A stretch of 64,000 nucleotides of DNA from Pogostemon cablin (taxonomy: Eukaryota; Streptophyta; Magnoliopsida; Lamiales; Lamiaceae). Below are positions 22,371-35,200 of the stretch, piece after piece. The translations under genes were made by a program, and so were the position numbers. The notes below the pieces were generated by a model. The model saw only the letters and a program-made list of their open reading frames with translations, was not told the DNA's origin and searched no databases. The DNA lies in the NCBI GenBank assembly GCA_023678885.1, contig CM043001.1, positions 3,420,001-3,484,000 of the forward strand. Direction: 5' to 3'. Position 1 is the first letter of the stretch. The number at the start of each line of letters is the position of its first letter.

Positions 22371-24015
22371 GATAAGTCTTGTGCGAGATCGTCTCAATGA
22401 TAGAAATCCGTGAGACCTCACGAATCATCCATCAATCAATAAGTAATATTAATAGTATAAAATAAAAAATAAAGAAAAAAGCGGTGCGGCCGGTCACCAT
22501 GCATAACTTCTCGAAATTAGCACATTTATGCAAATTACAACTGTCCAGTGCAACTAATTAAGCATGAAAATATTTTTTTCTTTTATTATACATTTTAAAA
22601 TTTTATTAACTATTAAAATTACAATTAATATTATTATAATTAATGTGATCAATAAGAAAATTAAAAGTGATAGTTGAAAATACAAAAGTGATACTTATAA
22701 ATAAAGAAAAAAAGTGATAAATTTATTATTAAATATTTCATGAAAATTTTATAAATTAAAGAGTAATAATATTCTTAATAAAAAGTAATATCTGAACGTA
22801 GAAAAGTGATATTCGATTAATCAAATTATTTTATAAATAATTTATAAGAAAGACAAAAAGTAATAACTTTTTCATTCAAGAGTGATATTTGATTAAAAAA
22901 AGTGATAAACATTCAATTAAACGATTTAATAAAAATTTTATAGAACTAATAAAAAGTGATAACATTTTTAATAAAAAGTAATATCTAATCAAAGAAAGTG
23001 ATAAATGTTCAATTAAATTATTTAGTGAACACTTTTAAAAAAATTAAAAAGTGATAATATTTTTAATAATTAATGATAACTGATAAAGAAAAAATGATAA
23101 TCATTTAAATAAATTTTTTCATGAACCATTATTATAATAATAAATAAAAAGTGGTAACTAATTAATTAAAAGTGAAGTTATTAGTATTCAATTTTTTTTC
23201 TTTCAATTATGTATTATTTTGACACAATTAACATTAATTGTGTTACTAAAGAAAATATTTTCTTACTTTATTTACGAATAATAATATAAATGTAATAATC
23301 AATAATAGTATATATTTAAAAAAAAAAGAAAAAAATTACTCATAGGTACACATTTTATATCAATAATTACTGTGAGATACATTGATTTAAAAAAATTACT
23401 CTCACATATAAAATATTAAAGTAAAATACCAAATATAACTCTAAACACATACACTTTTAAACAACAAACCCTAAACCCACTGCCACCGCTGGACCACCAC
23501 CGACCGGTCACCAGACCACCACCGGACCTCCGCTTGACCACCTCCGACCGGTCGTTGGACCACCGCTGGACCTCCGCCGGCCGCAGGGACCGTCGCCGGA
23601 TATATACTTTTTTTGCTGCACACACTTTTTTACTGCACACACTTTTGCTGCACACGAATTTTCATGCTGCACACAAATATTTATGTGCAGCACATTGTAA
23701 GAGTAATATTGGAATATCACTATATATTTTTATAGTTAGTAGTAATATTTTTGTATATTTGTATATCTCATAGTAATAAATGAATTTTTAACATACCTAG
23801 TAGTAAGTACAAAAAAAACTTAACTCAATCGTAAAAAAAGAAAATAAAATAATAAAAAAAAGGAGTCGAACGAAAAAAAGTGAATTACTAGTTAAATTGA
23901 ATGGGTATTTAGCAGCTTATAAGTTAGTCGCAGATCCGCGCTTCTTAATTTGGATTTTATTTGACCCGTCTCACAGATTGAGATCCGTAAAACGGTCTCG
24001 TGCAAGTCTTTTCCA
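22371..24015. mobile_element. TTATCACTTT-rich TIR element (~1.6 kb)
   Basis: Left end AAGTCTTGTGCGAGATCGTC and inverted right end AAGACTTGCACGAGACCGTT are imperfect terminal inverted repeats. The interior from 22660 to 23180 carries more than ten AAAAGTGATAA motifs (complement of TTATCACTTTT). It also contains copy 1 of a C-rich module (23334-23812). No transposase ORF. Confidence 0.6.
23334..23812 (+). repeat. C-rich dispersed module, copy 1
   Basis: Shared landmarks with 25420-25915: ATTACTGTGAGATACATT, AAAATATTAAAGTAAAATAC, a CCGCTGGACCACC-rich stretch, repeats of CTGCACACA, then GTAATATTGGAATATCACT. The ORFs over the C-rich part are low-complexity artefacts. Nature of the module unknown. 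Confidence 0.7.
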
Positions 24016-24163
24016 AAATATATATATATAAAAAAAATCATAACAGTAAAAAAAAAATCATAACAGTGCTCTTGAATGGACTCAAACCCCTACCAATGAC
24101 ATGAAAAAAATCTATGATAACCACCCAGCCAACTCAAAACAATGCACACTTTATTACTATATA

Positions 24164-24418
24164 CTCCCTCCCTCTTATTTTAATCTTTACATATTTTTAT
24201 TTTGGGCGTCCCATTTTAATCTTTACATTTCCTTTTTTAGTAAATAGTATCCACACAAATTAATTATTTCTCTCTCTATGGACCCACACATCACACTGAT
24301 ACACCTACTCACTTTATATTAAAATATTATTTCTCTCACCTCACTACACATTAAAATATTATATTCCTTAATCTATGTGCAAAAAATAAACGTAAAGTTT
24401 GAAATAGGACGAAGGAAG
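24164..24418. mobile_element. Stowaway-like MITE (255 bp)
   Basis: Starts CTCCCTCCCTCTTATTTTAA and ends, inverted, CTTCCTTCGTCCTATTTCAA, with TA on both sides. Confidence 0.75.
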
Positions 24419-24456
24419 TATTTATATATTCTCAAATTTCTAGGGATCAGTGCCCC

Positions 24457-24720
24457 CTAGTCCTAATATCCCTCCATCATTGATTATGTTTAAAGTATAT
24501 TTATTGAAAGTTAAAAGATATGATTTAGAGTGCTATAGTAATAGATTCTTTAAAAACTAATAAAATGCTTTACTTATATAATTTAGAGTCCTAATATCCC
24601 TCCATCAGTGATTATGATATAGTATGTAAAGTATGTTTATTGAAAGTTAAGGTATTATTTAGAGTGCTATAGTAATAGATTCTTTAAAGCCTAATAAAAT
24701 ACTTTATTTATATAATTAAC
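24457..24720 (+). repeat. Tandem duplication of a hAT end plus flank
   Basis: Two diverged direct copies of about 130 bp (24457-24587 and 24588-24720) share CCTAATATCCCTCCATCA, TTTATTGAAAGTTAA and TTTAGAGTGCTATAGTAATA. Each copy includes the right terminus of the hAT-like element and about 110 bp of flanking DNA. Confidence 0.75.
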
Positions 24721-25419
24721 ATATATTCTAATAATAAATCAATCCGTCTTATAACCCAACAGTCGTCACAAATGTATCCGTCCCACAAAGAAGTATTCTT
24801 CGTCACATGTATCCATCCCACAATTAGTATTCTTATTTAAAGTTGGAAGAAATGTGATTTTTATATGAAATGTATGAAAGAGAGGCGTATATAGACGTCG
24901 AAGATGGGTCATGGAGACTTGTCCCAAAAATCAATGATTGAATCTCATTTATCATTTATGCCCAAAAAAAGGGCATGGGGGCAGGTGTGCAACAATAAAT
25001 TGAGATGGAGGAATTAATTGGCGGTGGACGTAAAGGACAATTTTGTCAATTCGATTAGTATGTTATAAAATGCAAATTTCCTTAATTAAATCAAAATGGT
25101 CACTCACCCATTCTCCAATCTCTTCCAAGTCCCAATCGATGATCTCTGAGTGTCCAAATTAGTAGAATAATTAAATAATAATAGATATAAATCACTAAAA
25201 AGATAAAAATAAGAAAAATATAAAAAAGAAAATTAACGGTTTCATTATAAAATAATTATTATACCAAATGAATAACCTTATAAAGATGAATTTGTTATGT
25301 GATTAGTCTAAGTATTACTAATTAAGAATATTTACAATTTAAGATTTGAAAATCGATAAACTATCAATTAGAGCATAAATTATTTTTTTATCAATTAATA
25401 ATCTAAAATATATAAAAGA
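24721..25419. other. AT-rich intergenic DNA
   Basis: No ORF, repeat end or regulatory element recognised. Confidence 0.45.
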
Positions 25420-25915
25420 AAAATTACGTATACACTTTGTACCCATAATTACTGTGAGATACATTAATTTAGAAAAATTACTCCTACATACAAAATATTA
25501 AAGTAAAATACCAAATATAACCTTAATTTATTATAATCTCATAAACTTTTAAACCACAAACTCTAAACCCCGCACCCACCCATTGCCGCCGCCGGACCAT
25601 CGGCGGCCGACCACCGGACCACCGCTGGACCACCACACTTTTTATGCTGTACATACTTTTTTTTACTGCGCATACCTTCTGCTGCACACGAATTTTTTAT
25701 GTTCTGCACATTGTAAGGGTAATATTGGAATATCACTTTATATTTATGTAGTTAGTAGTAATATTTTTATATGTTTGTATCTTATACTCCCTCCGTCCCA
25801 TAAAGAAGTTCACACTTTTTTGAAAAAGCTCTCACAAAAGCTACAGTAATTGGGAACTTAATTATGGGACGGAGGTAGTAGTAATAAAGGAGTTTTTAAT
25901 GTACCTAATAGTAAC
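25420..25915 (+). repeat. C-rich dispersed module, copy 2, with MITE insert
   Basis: Second copy of the module at 23334-23812, same orientation. Near its right end a Stowaway MITE (25787-25875) interrupts it; copy 1 shows the unoccupied site at about 23768. Confidence 0.7.
25787..25875. mobile_element. Short Stowaway MITE (89 bp)
   Basis: CTCCCTCCGTCCCATAA and its inverted partner CTCCGTCCCATAATT lie at the ends with TA on both sides. The homologous position in the module copy at 23768 lacks it, confirming an insertion. Confidence 0.85.
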
Positions 25916-26149
25916 TATTTCTATATTAATTTAGAGTCTTAAATCATAAAATTATCTAACATAATTTTATGATAATTATGTAATTTGTCAGAAATATTAT
26001 TTTATTAATAAATTAATTTAAAAAAAATTAAAAACAAATCTACGTGAAGTTTGATATAGACTTATAGTTGTAAATGTTTAAATATTTTTATGATTTTCGA
26101 GCATTGAATTAATAATTTTTATATTTAAGATTGATTGGTCATTAATAAT
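25916..26149. other. AT-rich stretch
   Basis: Nothing recognised; the left boundary of the following LTR lies somewhere near its end. Confidence 0.4.
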
Positions 26150-27465
26150 TGAGATGACCAATTAAAGAAATTTATACAACCCAAGAGAGGAACATGCTAG
26201 AATTTAAGCGATCTTAAGTTTATCATAAATTTATAAGGACGATGGAATGAAATGGATAGCTTGCAAATAAATGCAATTACACTAATACAAGAAATAAATA
26301 ATAAAATAAATGCAAGATAAATGGGTTCCAAATGATGCAAGATGAGATTAGCAATAATCATAACATAGATAATAAAGAAATCATGCAATTAATTCTAATC
26401 TCTTATGGACATGACATATGAACGATCACTAATTCCACCTAAACTCTCTTTCTAGATGGATAGGATGTGGGCCTCAATAAGGCTCCCAAAAGCACATAGG
26501 ATCGAGACCAAAGTGAACATCTCCCACTAGCTATTAATTACTCTACGAGTTCCCTAAAGAGGTACTAAATTATGGGCAATATTTCCTTTTAAGGTACTAT
26601 GAATTCACTAATGGTTTGGGTCCCCTCATCTAATCAACTAATCTCTCGATTAAGCTAATCAAGGTTCTGAATCTATAAGATATTTCTATCTCATTCTAAA
26701 TTAATGCACATGAAGTGTATGATGAAATTATTCAATGAACTATCCTAAACACATAATTTATTTCTTAATCTAATCACATGCCCAAGACAATTAATCACAC
26801 AAATCAACCACATAAATTAAGCAATTAACATCAATGATAGAAATTACACAAATGCCCAATTAAGATTAAAATCAACTTGCATAAAAATTAAATTATCAAA
26901 CACCAATCATGGAGTTAATCTCACAAAGGAGATTAGTCTATCATAGTCATAGAGAAAACAACATAGACAATTATATCTACAAATCACATGATCAAATATA
27001 AAGAAGTTCACAGAAATTAGAAATAGATTCCCCCTTTGGAGTGTTTCAATGGATATCTTCTTCTTCTTCTTGCAATATTCACTCCTCGCTTCCTTGATCA
27101 CTTGGATGGTGGATTTGATGGATGGATTCAAGTTTAGATGGATGGATGAAGGGGATGATGTAAAATTAAGGAAATGATGTGTGATGTGTGTGTCCAGCCA
27201 AAACTCTATGAATCTCTCATCAAATGTTAAAATTAGGGGTATTTATACCCCTTGGAAGCTACTAGAAGGTTGCTGATATTTTCTCAAGTTTTTGCATGGA
27301 CACGACCCGTGTGCATGCACACGGCTCGTGTAGAAACACATTTCTCGGCATGCACTGTGTGTTGATGGAGCTCGACTCGTGTACCGCACACAGCTATGCT
27401 ATGGCCGTGTAGGTATTTCAGGTGCTGGCGCACGGCCTGGCTCACAGGGCCGTGCTCCGCACACG
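26150..27465 (-). repeat. Athila-type LTR, left piece (split by CACTA)
   Basis: The layout parallels the LTR at 10691-12439: long AT-rich part, GATGGATGGAT-rich stretch (27100-27160), CTAGAAGGTTG near 27261, then ACACGGCTCGTG-type repeats. On the minus strand GGGTATAAATACCCC (about 27238-27252) is a good TATA box. The sequence is cut at 27465 and resumes at 37066. The left boundary is uncertain and no adjacent internal region is seen, so it may be a solo LTR. Confidence 0.65.
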
Positions 27466-28015
27466 CACTACTACAAAATTGTGAATAGATATCGGTTATT
27501 AACCCATATCTATTAAGATTTTCAACCGTTGTGAATAGATATCGGTTATTAACCCATATCTATTAAGATTTTCAACCGTTATAAATGGAGTCGATATTAT
27601 AGACCTGTTAAATAGATATCGGTTATTTAACCGATATCTTTATCTGTTATAGATATCGATTATTAACCGATATCTATGAAGAAAATACTGATATTAATAA
27701 GTCTGATATTAAATGTATTAATGAATAGATATCGGTGAAAAACCAATATCTTTGTATAGTATAGATATAGGTTAATGACCGATATCTATGAAGAAAACAT
27801 TGATATTAATTAGGCTGATATTAAATGTATTTATGAAAAAATATCGGCGAAAACCCGATATCTTTATATGGTATAGATATTGGTTAATAGCCGATATCTA
27901 TTTTTAATTTCACTGATATAAATAAAGATGATATTAAATATAAGGTCAAATAGATATCAGTTATTAACCGATATCTTTCTTTCATAATGCTTCATCATAA
28001 ATATCGGTTCATACT
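27466..28015. repeat. CACTA left subterminal repeat array
   Basis: At least ten copies of ATAGATATCGGTTATTAACC or close variants in direct and inverted orientation, plus a direct duplication of the first ~60 bp. In En/Spm such motifs bind TNPA. Confidence 0.85.
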
Positions 28016-29100
28016 AACCTGCCAAATTTATTTAAATAATAAAGTATTCTAAATTTAGATTGATTTTCAAATAATTCATCAACTAATAATATACATATAC
28101 GGGAAGTAGCCAATTTAAATGTCAAAAATCCCAATATTCAAATTACTTAATTAATAATACCAAAAGAAAGTACAAAAGAAATATAACTGATATATGGAGA
28201 AATCCTATCCCAAACACAACACATCCTTTTCTATTGATAAAATCCACTTCATACTAGCTATACACATCTGCAATATTAAGAGAAAATCACAACTCGTAAA
28301 CCAAATCAAAAATAGTTGTAAATGTAACACACTAAAGCTTATTTGAAACATTAAATTCTTCATTCATGGTATAATATATTGCATTGTTTCTTAATTAGGA
28401 TCAACCAACTTTAAATATTCTACAATAAGATATATTATTTGAAATACAAATTCTTCATACAAGGTCTTCACAATGAGATTGAATGGCACACACATGTGTT
28501 CCCTAACATTAATTGTCACTTGGAGAACCGAGAAGCATCACAAATATGGATACAGTCCAATGATCTATTACTACCTTGGTGTGCTCAGATGTTCCAGAAG
28601 CAATATTTATGATGCCCAAGCTGGCTCAAACTACATTAATTTTGATATATTACAGTTGTAAGATTTAAGAGACACAATGGTCTAAAAAGGAACAATTAAA
28701 AACACAAACAAGAAAGCTTATTATACCTGCAGCCATGGAGAATTACCTCGTGAATTGGTACGTTGCGATTTACCTCCTCCACCAATCCCCAGGGCAGGGG
28801 CGATGGGGGCCCCTAATGGTGGGGTACACCATTTTATAAATGGATGTCAAGCAACAACTCCACCCCATACTCATCCCAAATCTACCTAGCAAATCCATTT
28901 TACTCAAACCCGATCAAAAGAAAAATAGATAAGAAAGCACATATTTCATAGAAATAATAAATCAAAGTAATCAAACACTCTTTCTAAATCAAAACCCTTC
29001 GAAGAAAACTCTATTTGAACAAGGAAACATATTTCTAAATAAGTAATTGTAGGTTCAACATTATGGAGAAACAAGAAATAATTTAGAAAAGATGGAGTAT
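28016..29100. other. CACTA interior, unassigned
   Basis: Mostly AT-rich. On the minus strand 28835 to 28735 could be an exon (frame APIAPALGIGGGGKSQRTNS, GC-rich for this region) ending near an apparent stop, but I recognise no family. Confidence 0.4.
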
Positions 29101-29111
29101 ATATATATGTA

Positions 29112-29174
29112 CAATAGGTATGGTGCTGGCAAAAAAAGTAACAGCAGCAGCTTTGACTCCAGCTCGCACCCCTT
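29112..29174 (-). pseudogene. Possible captured ENOD93-like exon
   Basis: After a plausible acceptor (TTGCAG) the minus strand reads EGVRAGVKAAAVTFFASTIP, which resembles the EG-x-x-x-GVKAA...A-x-P region of early nodulin 93 family proteins. The match is short and the next exon is not identified. It could be coincidental. Confidence 0.3.
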
Positions 29175-30028
29175 CTGCAAGCCAAGTAAAATGTAAGCAA
29201 TAGAATGCATGTAAAGTTGCCCGGTGAATGAAAGCAGAACTGAAAAAATTTAAATTTCACTGCGGAAAAATAACTCACCAAGCCAAGGTATCAAATATTA
29301 GGTTCACGACAGCAATGAACTTTCCAGGCAACATAACACACTGAGACATCATTTCTTTCTTCGGGATCAAGATGCATAACCTGCACTCAAAAAAGTGCAA
29401 GTCTGAGAGTATTGAAAACTCAAAAAATACTTCAAAAATGAATTGAGTGTACACGAAGCATAGTATTCTAAGTCCATAACTTCACGATTATATGTAAATA
29501 CAAATACTATGAACACAGGTTCTGCATAATGTTACTGTCTTGAGACAATTGAAGGTATCCATATAAGGCATTGAGGTATAAAAATTTAGAGAAGTAAACA
29601 TTCAAGTATATAATTATATGTAATTATTACTTAAAGGCCAGAAATATACAGTATTGGCTAAATGTCCTAGGAGTTCTGAAAATTAGATATTCAAGCGGTG
29701 GACCTTTAAGTCCTTTAGAATAGTACCAACTGAGTTGAGGCTTTATACAGCCCACTAAACACAAGAATACTTGTCAATTTAAGATTTTGATATTTAAGGA
29801 CTATCACGCAATAATAATATTTGTCATTCTGAGCTTACTAACCATAAAAATAATAACAATCATTTCAGTAAGAAGGGTGCATTGTTAAGGCCTCATTTTT
29901 CATCTCTATTTTCAAAGAAGTTGTGACAAAAAATCTGACATTACACATTTAAATTAGGTTTGGTCCAAAATAAGAAAAAGAAAATCACATTAGCATCAAA
30001 GGATCAAATCTTGCCTTGGTTAGACATG

Positions 30029-30030
<2 letters not shown>

Positions 30031-30120
<90 letters not shown>
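30031..30120. repeat. (AT)n microsatellite, 90 bp
   Basis: Uninterrupted AT repeat inside the CACTA element. The overlapping ORF of alternating Ile-Tyr is not a gene. Confidence 0.95.
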
Positions 30121-30122
<2 letters not shown>

Positions 30123-30195
30123 CAACAGATTCCAAATAAGATGCATTACTAGAATTTGTGGGAAAAATATTTTAGGTTTGCATGATATGGAATAC

Positions 30196-30549
30196 CTTTA
30201 TGAGATCAAAAACTTTCTCTGCAATATATTTTTGCTTAACATTTGCTGTTTTCAGTCCAGTGTTGGTCCTTTTGACTATTTTCCAGCAAGCTGCAGGACT
30301 CAAGTTTCAAGAGCTAGTATCAAGTTAATAATTGAAAAGATTTTATAATTTCTAAATTTATTCAAGCAGCACTCAAGGAAATCCAGACATTATTGCCAGA
30401 CGCAACAACAATTAATATTAAATAAAGATAAAGAAACATATTTGACAGAAGAAATCAACCTGTTTCAGTAAGGACAACAAGGCACGTAAATTGCCTTCTT
30501 TTCCTACGGACCAACGTATTATATCACTATCTATTATTTCTACGAGTCT
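30196..30549 (-). pseudogene. Captured auxilin/J-domain-like gene fragment (two exons)
   Basis: Two exon-like segments on the minus strand have correct splice borders. Exon A (30549-30460, 90 bp) reads IRWSVGKEGNLRALLSLLKQ at its end, matching the KEGNLRALLSTLQ segment ahead of the J-domain in plant auxilin-like clathrin-uncoating co-chaperones. Exon B (30245-30196, 50 bp) reads VKQKYIAEKVFDLIK, matching the QQKYI-EKVFDLLK helix of the same domain. The middle exon with the HPD motif is not found between them, so the fragment cannot encode a working J-domain. It lies inside the CACTA, which implies transduplication. Confidence 0.7.
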
Positions 30550-31678
30550 CTGAAAAGAAGAATTCTTTATTAGTACAGAAAGGTTATAGAATCTCAAGAA
30601 AGTTGAAATGGTGTAATTCATGATTGTTGTATACATACACGCATGTAATCTTTATGCTTCATGTTTGTGGGTTATGAAAGTGACTCTTTGTTCATTTTAT
30701 TCTATCAAATAAATAATCCAGTAAAATCTCCAGATATTAACAACTTAACCAACTACTAAAAAATTTTCAAATCCTCACATTGAAACATATTTTCCTCCCC
30801 CAAACTAAAGATTTGCAAAAGTAAATAGCTATAGTCCGTGATGTAAAGGCACTTCATATTCGTAGTTATAAAAATTTAAGAGGCTAAGGACATATCTTCA
30901 GAATGCATTTTTTAAATAGTGAGAGTCCCACACGTTTCTCTTCCTTCTCATGATGACTCTAACGATCACACTAGTTTTTATCAGCAAGTGCTTCAGCCTG
31001 GAACAGAACACCTTAAATTCTAAGATAAAATGCATATAAATTATATATGTATCCAAGAAAATAGCAGAAAACACGTCTCACAAGGAATCTTGTTTCATGA
31101 AACTCAAAATTGTACTTATTAGGCATAGTTAACAGACTACAGTAAAATGCTCTTCGCAACAACACATAAACGAAAAAGTTACTGCAAAAGAAAAGGTTAA
31201 ACCAAACTCATAATATCCTGTTCCAGAAGAAAGTAAGTTAGTTAAGAAATGCAACTTTAGTCCATTGGAGCTAATAGAAGGTAGGAAATTTCATAGATCA
31301 CTTGTAACATCCTCATTGAAATATTTTGTTACAATAGGTTATATTATACTGTTAATCAGTCAAAAAAGGGAGTGAATTACTACAAGTATATAAAAATTCG
31401 AAGTAAATTTGGAACGGAGGAAATTCGAAAAGATTACCAGATATTCTTATCGAAAATATTCCCTTTATTAATTACTATTAGCAAGATAACACTGAATCAG
31501 CAATTTATTCAAGAACCTTAAGGCTCTTCTCCAGGTTCAGAAGAAAAAAAGAAGTAAATAAGTAAATAAAAAATAAAAAATGTCAAACAGCTTTAAAGAA
31601 AGAATAGAAGCATACTTTACGATTCATCATTAATCTCACATATCAGATTGATATTTCTAACCAAATTTTGAGGTTTTT

Positions 31679-31904
31679 TTAGCGGTGCTTATCGTTCACA
31701 TTTTCAATCAAGCGACGATTGTGCTCGAGTAGGGAATTGACCTCTTTGAAGCTCTTGATTAGGGCTTCCCATGACTCCGCATCAAACAACTCTTCGTCGT
31801 CTTCATCTTCTGTTGTGGTTGCTTCACCGCCGATGACGCGGTGGTTGAAGCTATGGTCGGCAGCGATTAGGGCACGCGAGGTATTATCCACGGTGGATGG
31901 GAGC
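31679..31904 (-). pseudogene. ELF4: Captured ELF4-like gene fragment
   Basis: The minus strand encodes ELFDAESWEALIKSFKEVNS then LLEHNRRLIENVNDKHR and a stop. This matches the start of the conserved DUF1313 region of EARLY FLOWERING 4, an evening-complex clock protein (MWENLDRNFRQVQSVLDRNRSLIQQVNDNH in the model family, from memory of the family pattern). The second half of the domain is absent. A Copia element inserted immediately upstream (junction 31904/31905); the original 5' sequence continues beyond it at 36566-36760. It is a fragment carried by the CACTA element, not a functional clock gene. Confidence 0.75.
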
Positions 31905-32232
31905 TGTTGGAGTATGGAGCCTAAATTCTTTGGGCCCGTATTTCTTTTGGCCCAGTTGATCCTAATAGGCTTAGGATTATGGCAAGTTATCTTGATCAAG
32001 AAGTTATACATTGTGTTATCTTGATCAAGAAGTTATCCATTGTGTTATCTTGATCAAGAAGTTATCCATTGTATTATCTAGATCAAGATGTTTTCTCATT
32101 GTAGTTGACTTGTCCAACAAGTAAGAAAATCCTGACTTGGTATCGCCCCCAGATGTAGTCGAAAGACGAACTGGGTAAATAAATCTCGTGTTATTCGTGT
32201 CATCGTGTGCGTGTGTGTCTAAATTCCTAACA
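31905..32232 (+). repeat. Copia 5' LTR (328 bp)
   Basis: TGTTGGAG...CCTAACA. It contains four tandem copies of TTATCTTGATCAAGAAG(T), a likely enhancer repeat in U3. Confidence 0.93.
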
Positions 32233-32234
32233 AC

Positions 32235-32247
32235 TGGTATCAGAGCC
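32235..32247 (+). promoter_or_regulatory. Primer-binding site, tRNA-iMet
   Basis: TGGTATCAGAGCC starts two bases after the left LTR; it is the standard Copia primer site. Confidence 0.92.
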
Positions 32248-32271
32248 TCGGGTTCGAAGGAAGCAGTCACG

Positions 32272-35200
32272 ATGAGCGACTAGAAGATTTCAATCAAACA
32301 GTTTGACGGATCAAATTTCGGGTTCTGAAAGATGCAGATCGAGGATTATCTCTACGTCAAAGATCTGTATGTGCCCTTAGAAGAGAAGCTTTTCCCGAAA
32401 AGATGGATCTGAAGGAGTGGAATTTATTGAACAGAAAGGCGATGAGTGCGATACATTTATCATTGTCCATGAACGTATCCTACCACACAACTAAAGCCAA
32501 GTCCGCAAGGGAGATGCTGCAAATCCTGGAGGAGATGTACCAAAAGCCCACAACTGCGAACAAGGTTCATTTGATCAGACGATTGTTCAACCTCAGAATG
32601 TCGGAGAGCACACTTGTGCAGCAACATCTGAACAAGTTCAACATGATCATTGGGCAGTTGTGTTCAGTCGAAATCGAATTCACTGACGAGGTACTTGCTT
32701 TAGTTTTGTTATCTTCTTTGCCAGATAGTTGGGCTGCCACAGTAACTGCAGTTAGTGCTTCATCCGCAAAAGATAAATTGAAGCTTGACGAAGTGAGAGA
32801 TCTGATGATTAGCAAGGAGGTTCGCAGAAAAGAGTCTGGATCTACTTCAGGGTCAGTGCTGAACATGGAGGATAGGGGCAGATCAAAGGGTAGGCAGAAT
32901 CGTGGCAGATCAAAGTCCAGATGAAAGAGTCAATCCAAGAAAGACAAAGACTCAATCCAGTGCTGGAATTGTGATGAGTTTGGTCACTACAGGAATCAGT
33001 GTACAGCGCCCAAGAAAAACAAGAAGGGACAGAATGAGAAGAAGACAGCAAACGCAACCATAGATGATATTGGAGATGCGTTGGTCTTGAGTGTCAGTAG
33101 TCCGCTGGAATCATGGGTGTTGGATTCTGGAGCATCATTTCACTCATGCAGTGATGCTGAAATAATGGAGAACTATGTGTCTGGTGAATTCGGACAAGTC
33201 TACCTTGCTGATGATGAGCCCTTGAAGATCGTGGGGAAAGGAGATGTTCGGATATCCACACCAAACGGATCGACATTAAAGCTGAATGGTGTTAGACACA
33301 TTCCAGGATTGAAAAGAAATTTGCTTTCAATTGGACAGCTTGATGTAGAAGGATACTCAGTGACTTTTGGCAGCAACAGTTGGAAGATCAGTAAAGGAGT
33401 AATGATAGTAGCGCGAGGGAAGAAGGAGGGGACGTTGAATACTACAACTAACTCAAATGACTGCATTAATCTTGCAGGAGCTATGACCAATGTTGATTTG
33501 TGACACTGTCGGCTGGGTCACATGAGCGAGAAAGGGATGAAGGTAATGTGTTCGAAAGGGAGACTTCCAGGACTGAAATCTGTTGAAGTTGGCCTATGCG
33601 AGGACTGTGTTTTTGGGAAACAGAGAAGAGTAAGTTTCTCGAGAGGTGGCAGAAACTTGAAGGCAGAAAAGTTAGAGTTGGTGCATAGCGATCTATGGGG
33701 ACCAGCGCCCACGAAGTCCCTTGGTGGTTCGGAGTACTACATGAGCTTCATCGATGACTCCACTCGAAAGGTATGGGTTTATTTTCTGAAAAATAAAACT
33801 GATGCATTTGATACTTTCAGGAAGTGGAAAGCCCTTGTAGAGAATGAAACGGGGCTGAAAGTAAAGTGTCTTCGTTCTAACAATAGAGGTGAATATGAAC
33901 TCCGTGAGTTCAAGGAATATTGTGCTGAGAATGGGATTCGCATGGAGAAGACCGTGAGAGGAACTCCTCAGCAGAATGGAATGGCAGAACGAATGAACAA
34001 AACTTTGAATGAGCGAGCTAGATGCATGAGATTGAAGAGTGGACTGCCTAAGATGTTTTGGGCAGATGCAGTAAACACAGCAGCATACCTAATTAACAGA
34101 GGTCCATCAGTTCCGTTGGAAAATAGAATACCAGAGAAAGAATGGACAGGAAAAGAGGTAAATCTGTCTTACTTGCGTGTCTTTGGTTGTGTTGCATATG
34201 CTCATATTAGTTCTAATGATAGAAGCAAGTTAGATGTTAAATCTGTTAAGTGTACGTTCATTGGTTATGGTGGTGATGAGTTCGGTTATAGACTCTGGGA
34301 TGAGAACAACCGAAATATTATTCGCAGTAGAGATGTGGTTTTCAATGAACAGGTTATGTACAAGAACAGATTGGAGGCATCAAATTCTGACAAGACTAAT
34401 ACCCAAGAAGTCGAGTTAGACATCTCAAACTCGAGTGGGAGCAAGGAGAGTCAGAATGAGGAAGAGGTTCTCATTGGAGAACCAAGGACACCACCACCAC
34501 CATTGGAGGATCCGTTGCAGAGACCAGCTAGAGAGCGAAGTGCACCTGATAGGTATTCGCCCTCTAACTACTACTTGTTACTTACTGATGGTGGTGAGCC
34601 TAGTGTTATGCAGAGGCAGAGCAGAGTGAAGATAGACGAAAATGGAGAGGTGATATGGATGATGAGTTAGCATCTCTTCTGTTGAATGGCACTTGGGAAC
34701 TTGTTGAGCTCCCAAAGGGTAAAAAGGCTTTGCACTGCAAGTGGGTCTACCGAATTAAGAATGAAGCTGACAGTAGCAGACGCTACAAAGCCCGGTTGGT
34801 TGTCAAGGGGTTTGAGCAGCGACATGGTATTGACTATACTGATGTCTTTACTCCAGTTGTGAAACTGACCACTATTCGAATGACGTTGAGTATGGTAGCT
34901 GCAGAAAACTTGATATTGCATCAGATGTATGTGAAGACGGCATTTCTCTATGGTGAATTGGTGGAAGAGTTGTACATGACACAGCCTGAGGGTTTCGTAG
35001 AGAAGGGAAAGGAGTCACTTGTATGCAAATTAAAGAAAAGTTTGTATGGCCTAAAACAAGCCCCAAAGCAGTGGTATAAGAAGTTTGACAGCTTCATAAT
35101 GGAGATTGATTACCATAGATGTCACGCTGATCATTGTTGCTACTACAAGAGGTTTGACAAAAGCTTCATTATTCTCTTGCTATATGTTGATGATATGTTG

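Larger units (their letters stand above)
21984..24610. mobile_element. hAT-like non-autonomous element with nested inserts
   Basis: Ends CAGTGATGGAGCC and, inverted, CACTGATGGAGGG, with an exact 8-bp duplication ATTATGAT at 21976-21983 and 24611-24618. These are hAT features. It contains no transposase. Nested in it are a TTATCACTTT-rich TIR element (22371-24015) and a Stowaway MITE (24164-24418). The right terminus is present twice because of a tandem duplication (24457-24720). Confidence 0.65.

Noticed and set aside
30016..30348. ORF with a long Ile-Tyr run
   Set aside because: It is translation of an (AT)n microsatellite.
31679..31904. ELF4-like ORF as a real clock gene
   Set aside because: Only the first half of the conserved domain is present, it ends abruptly, and it sits inside a CACTA element split by a Copia.
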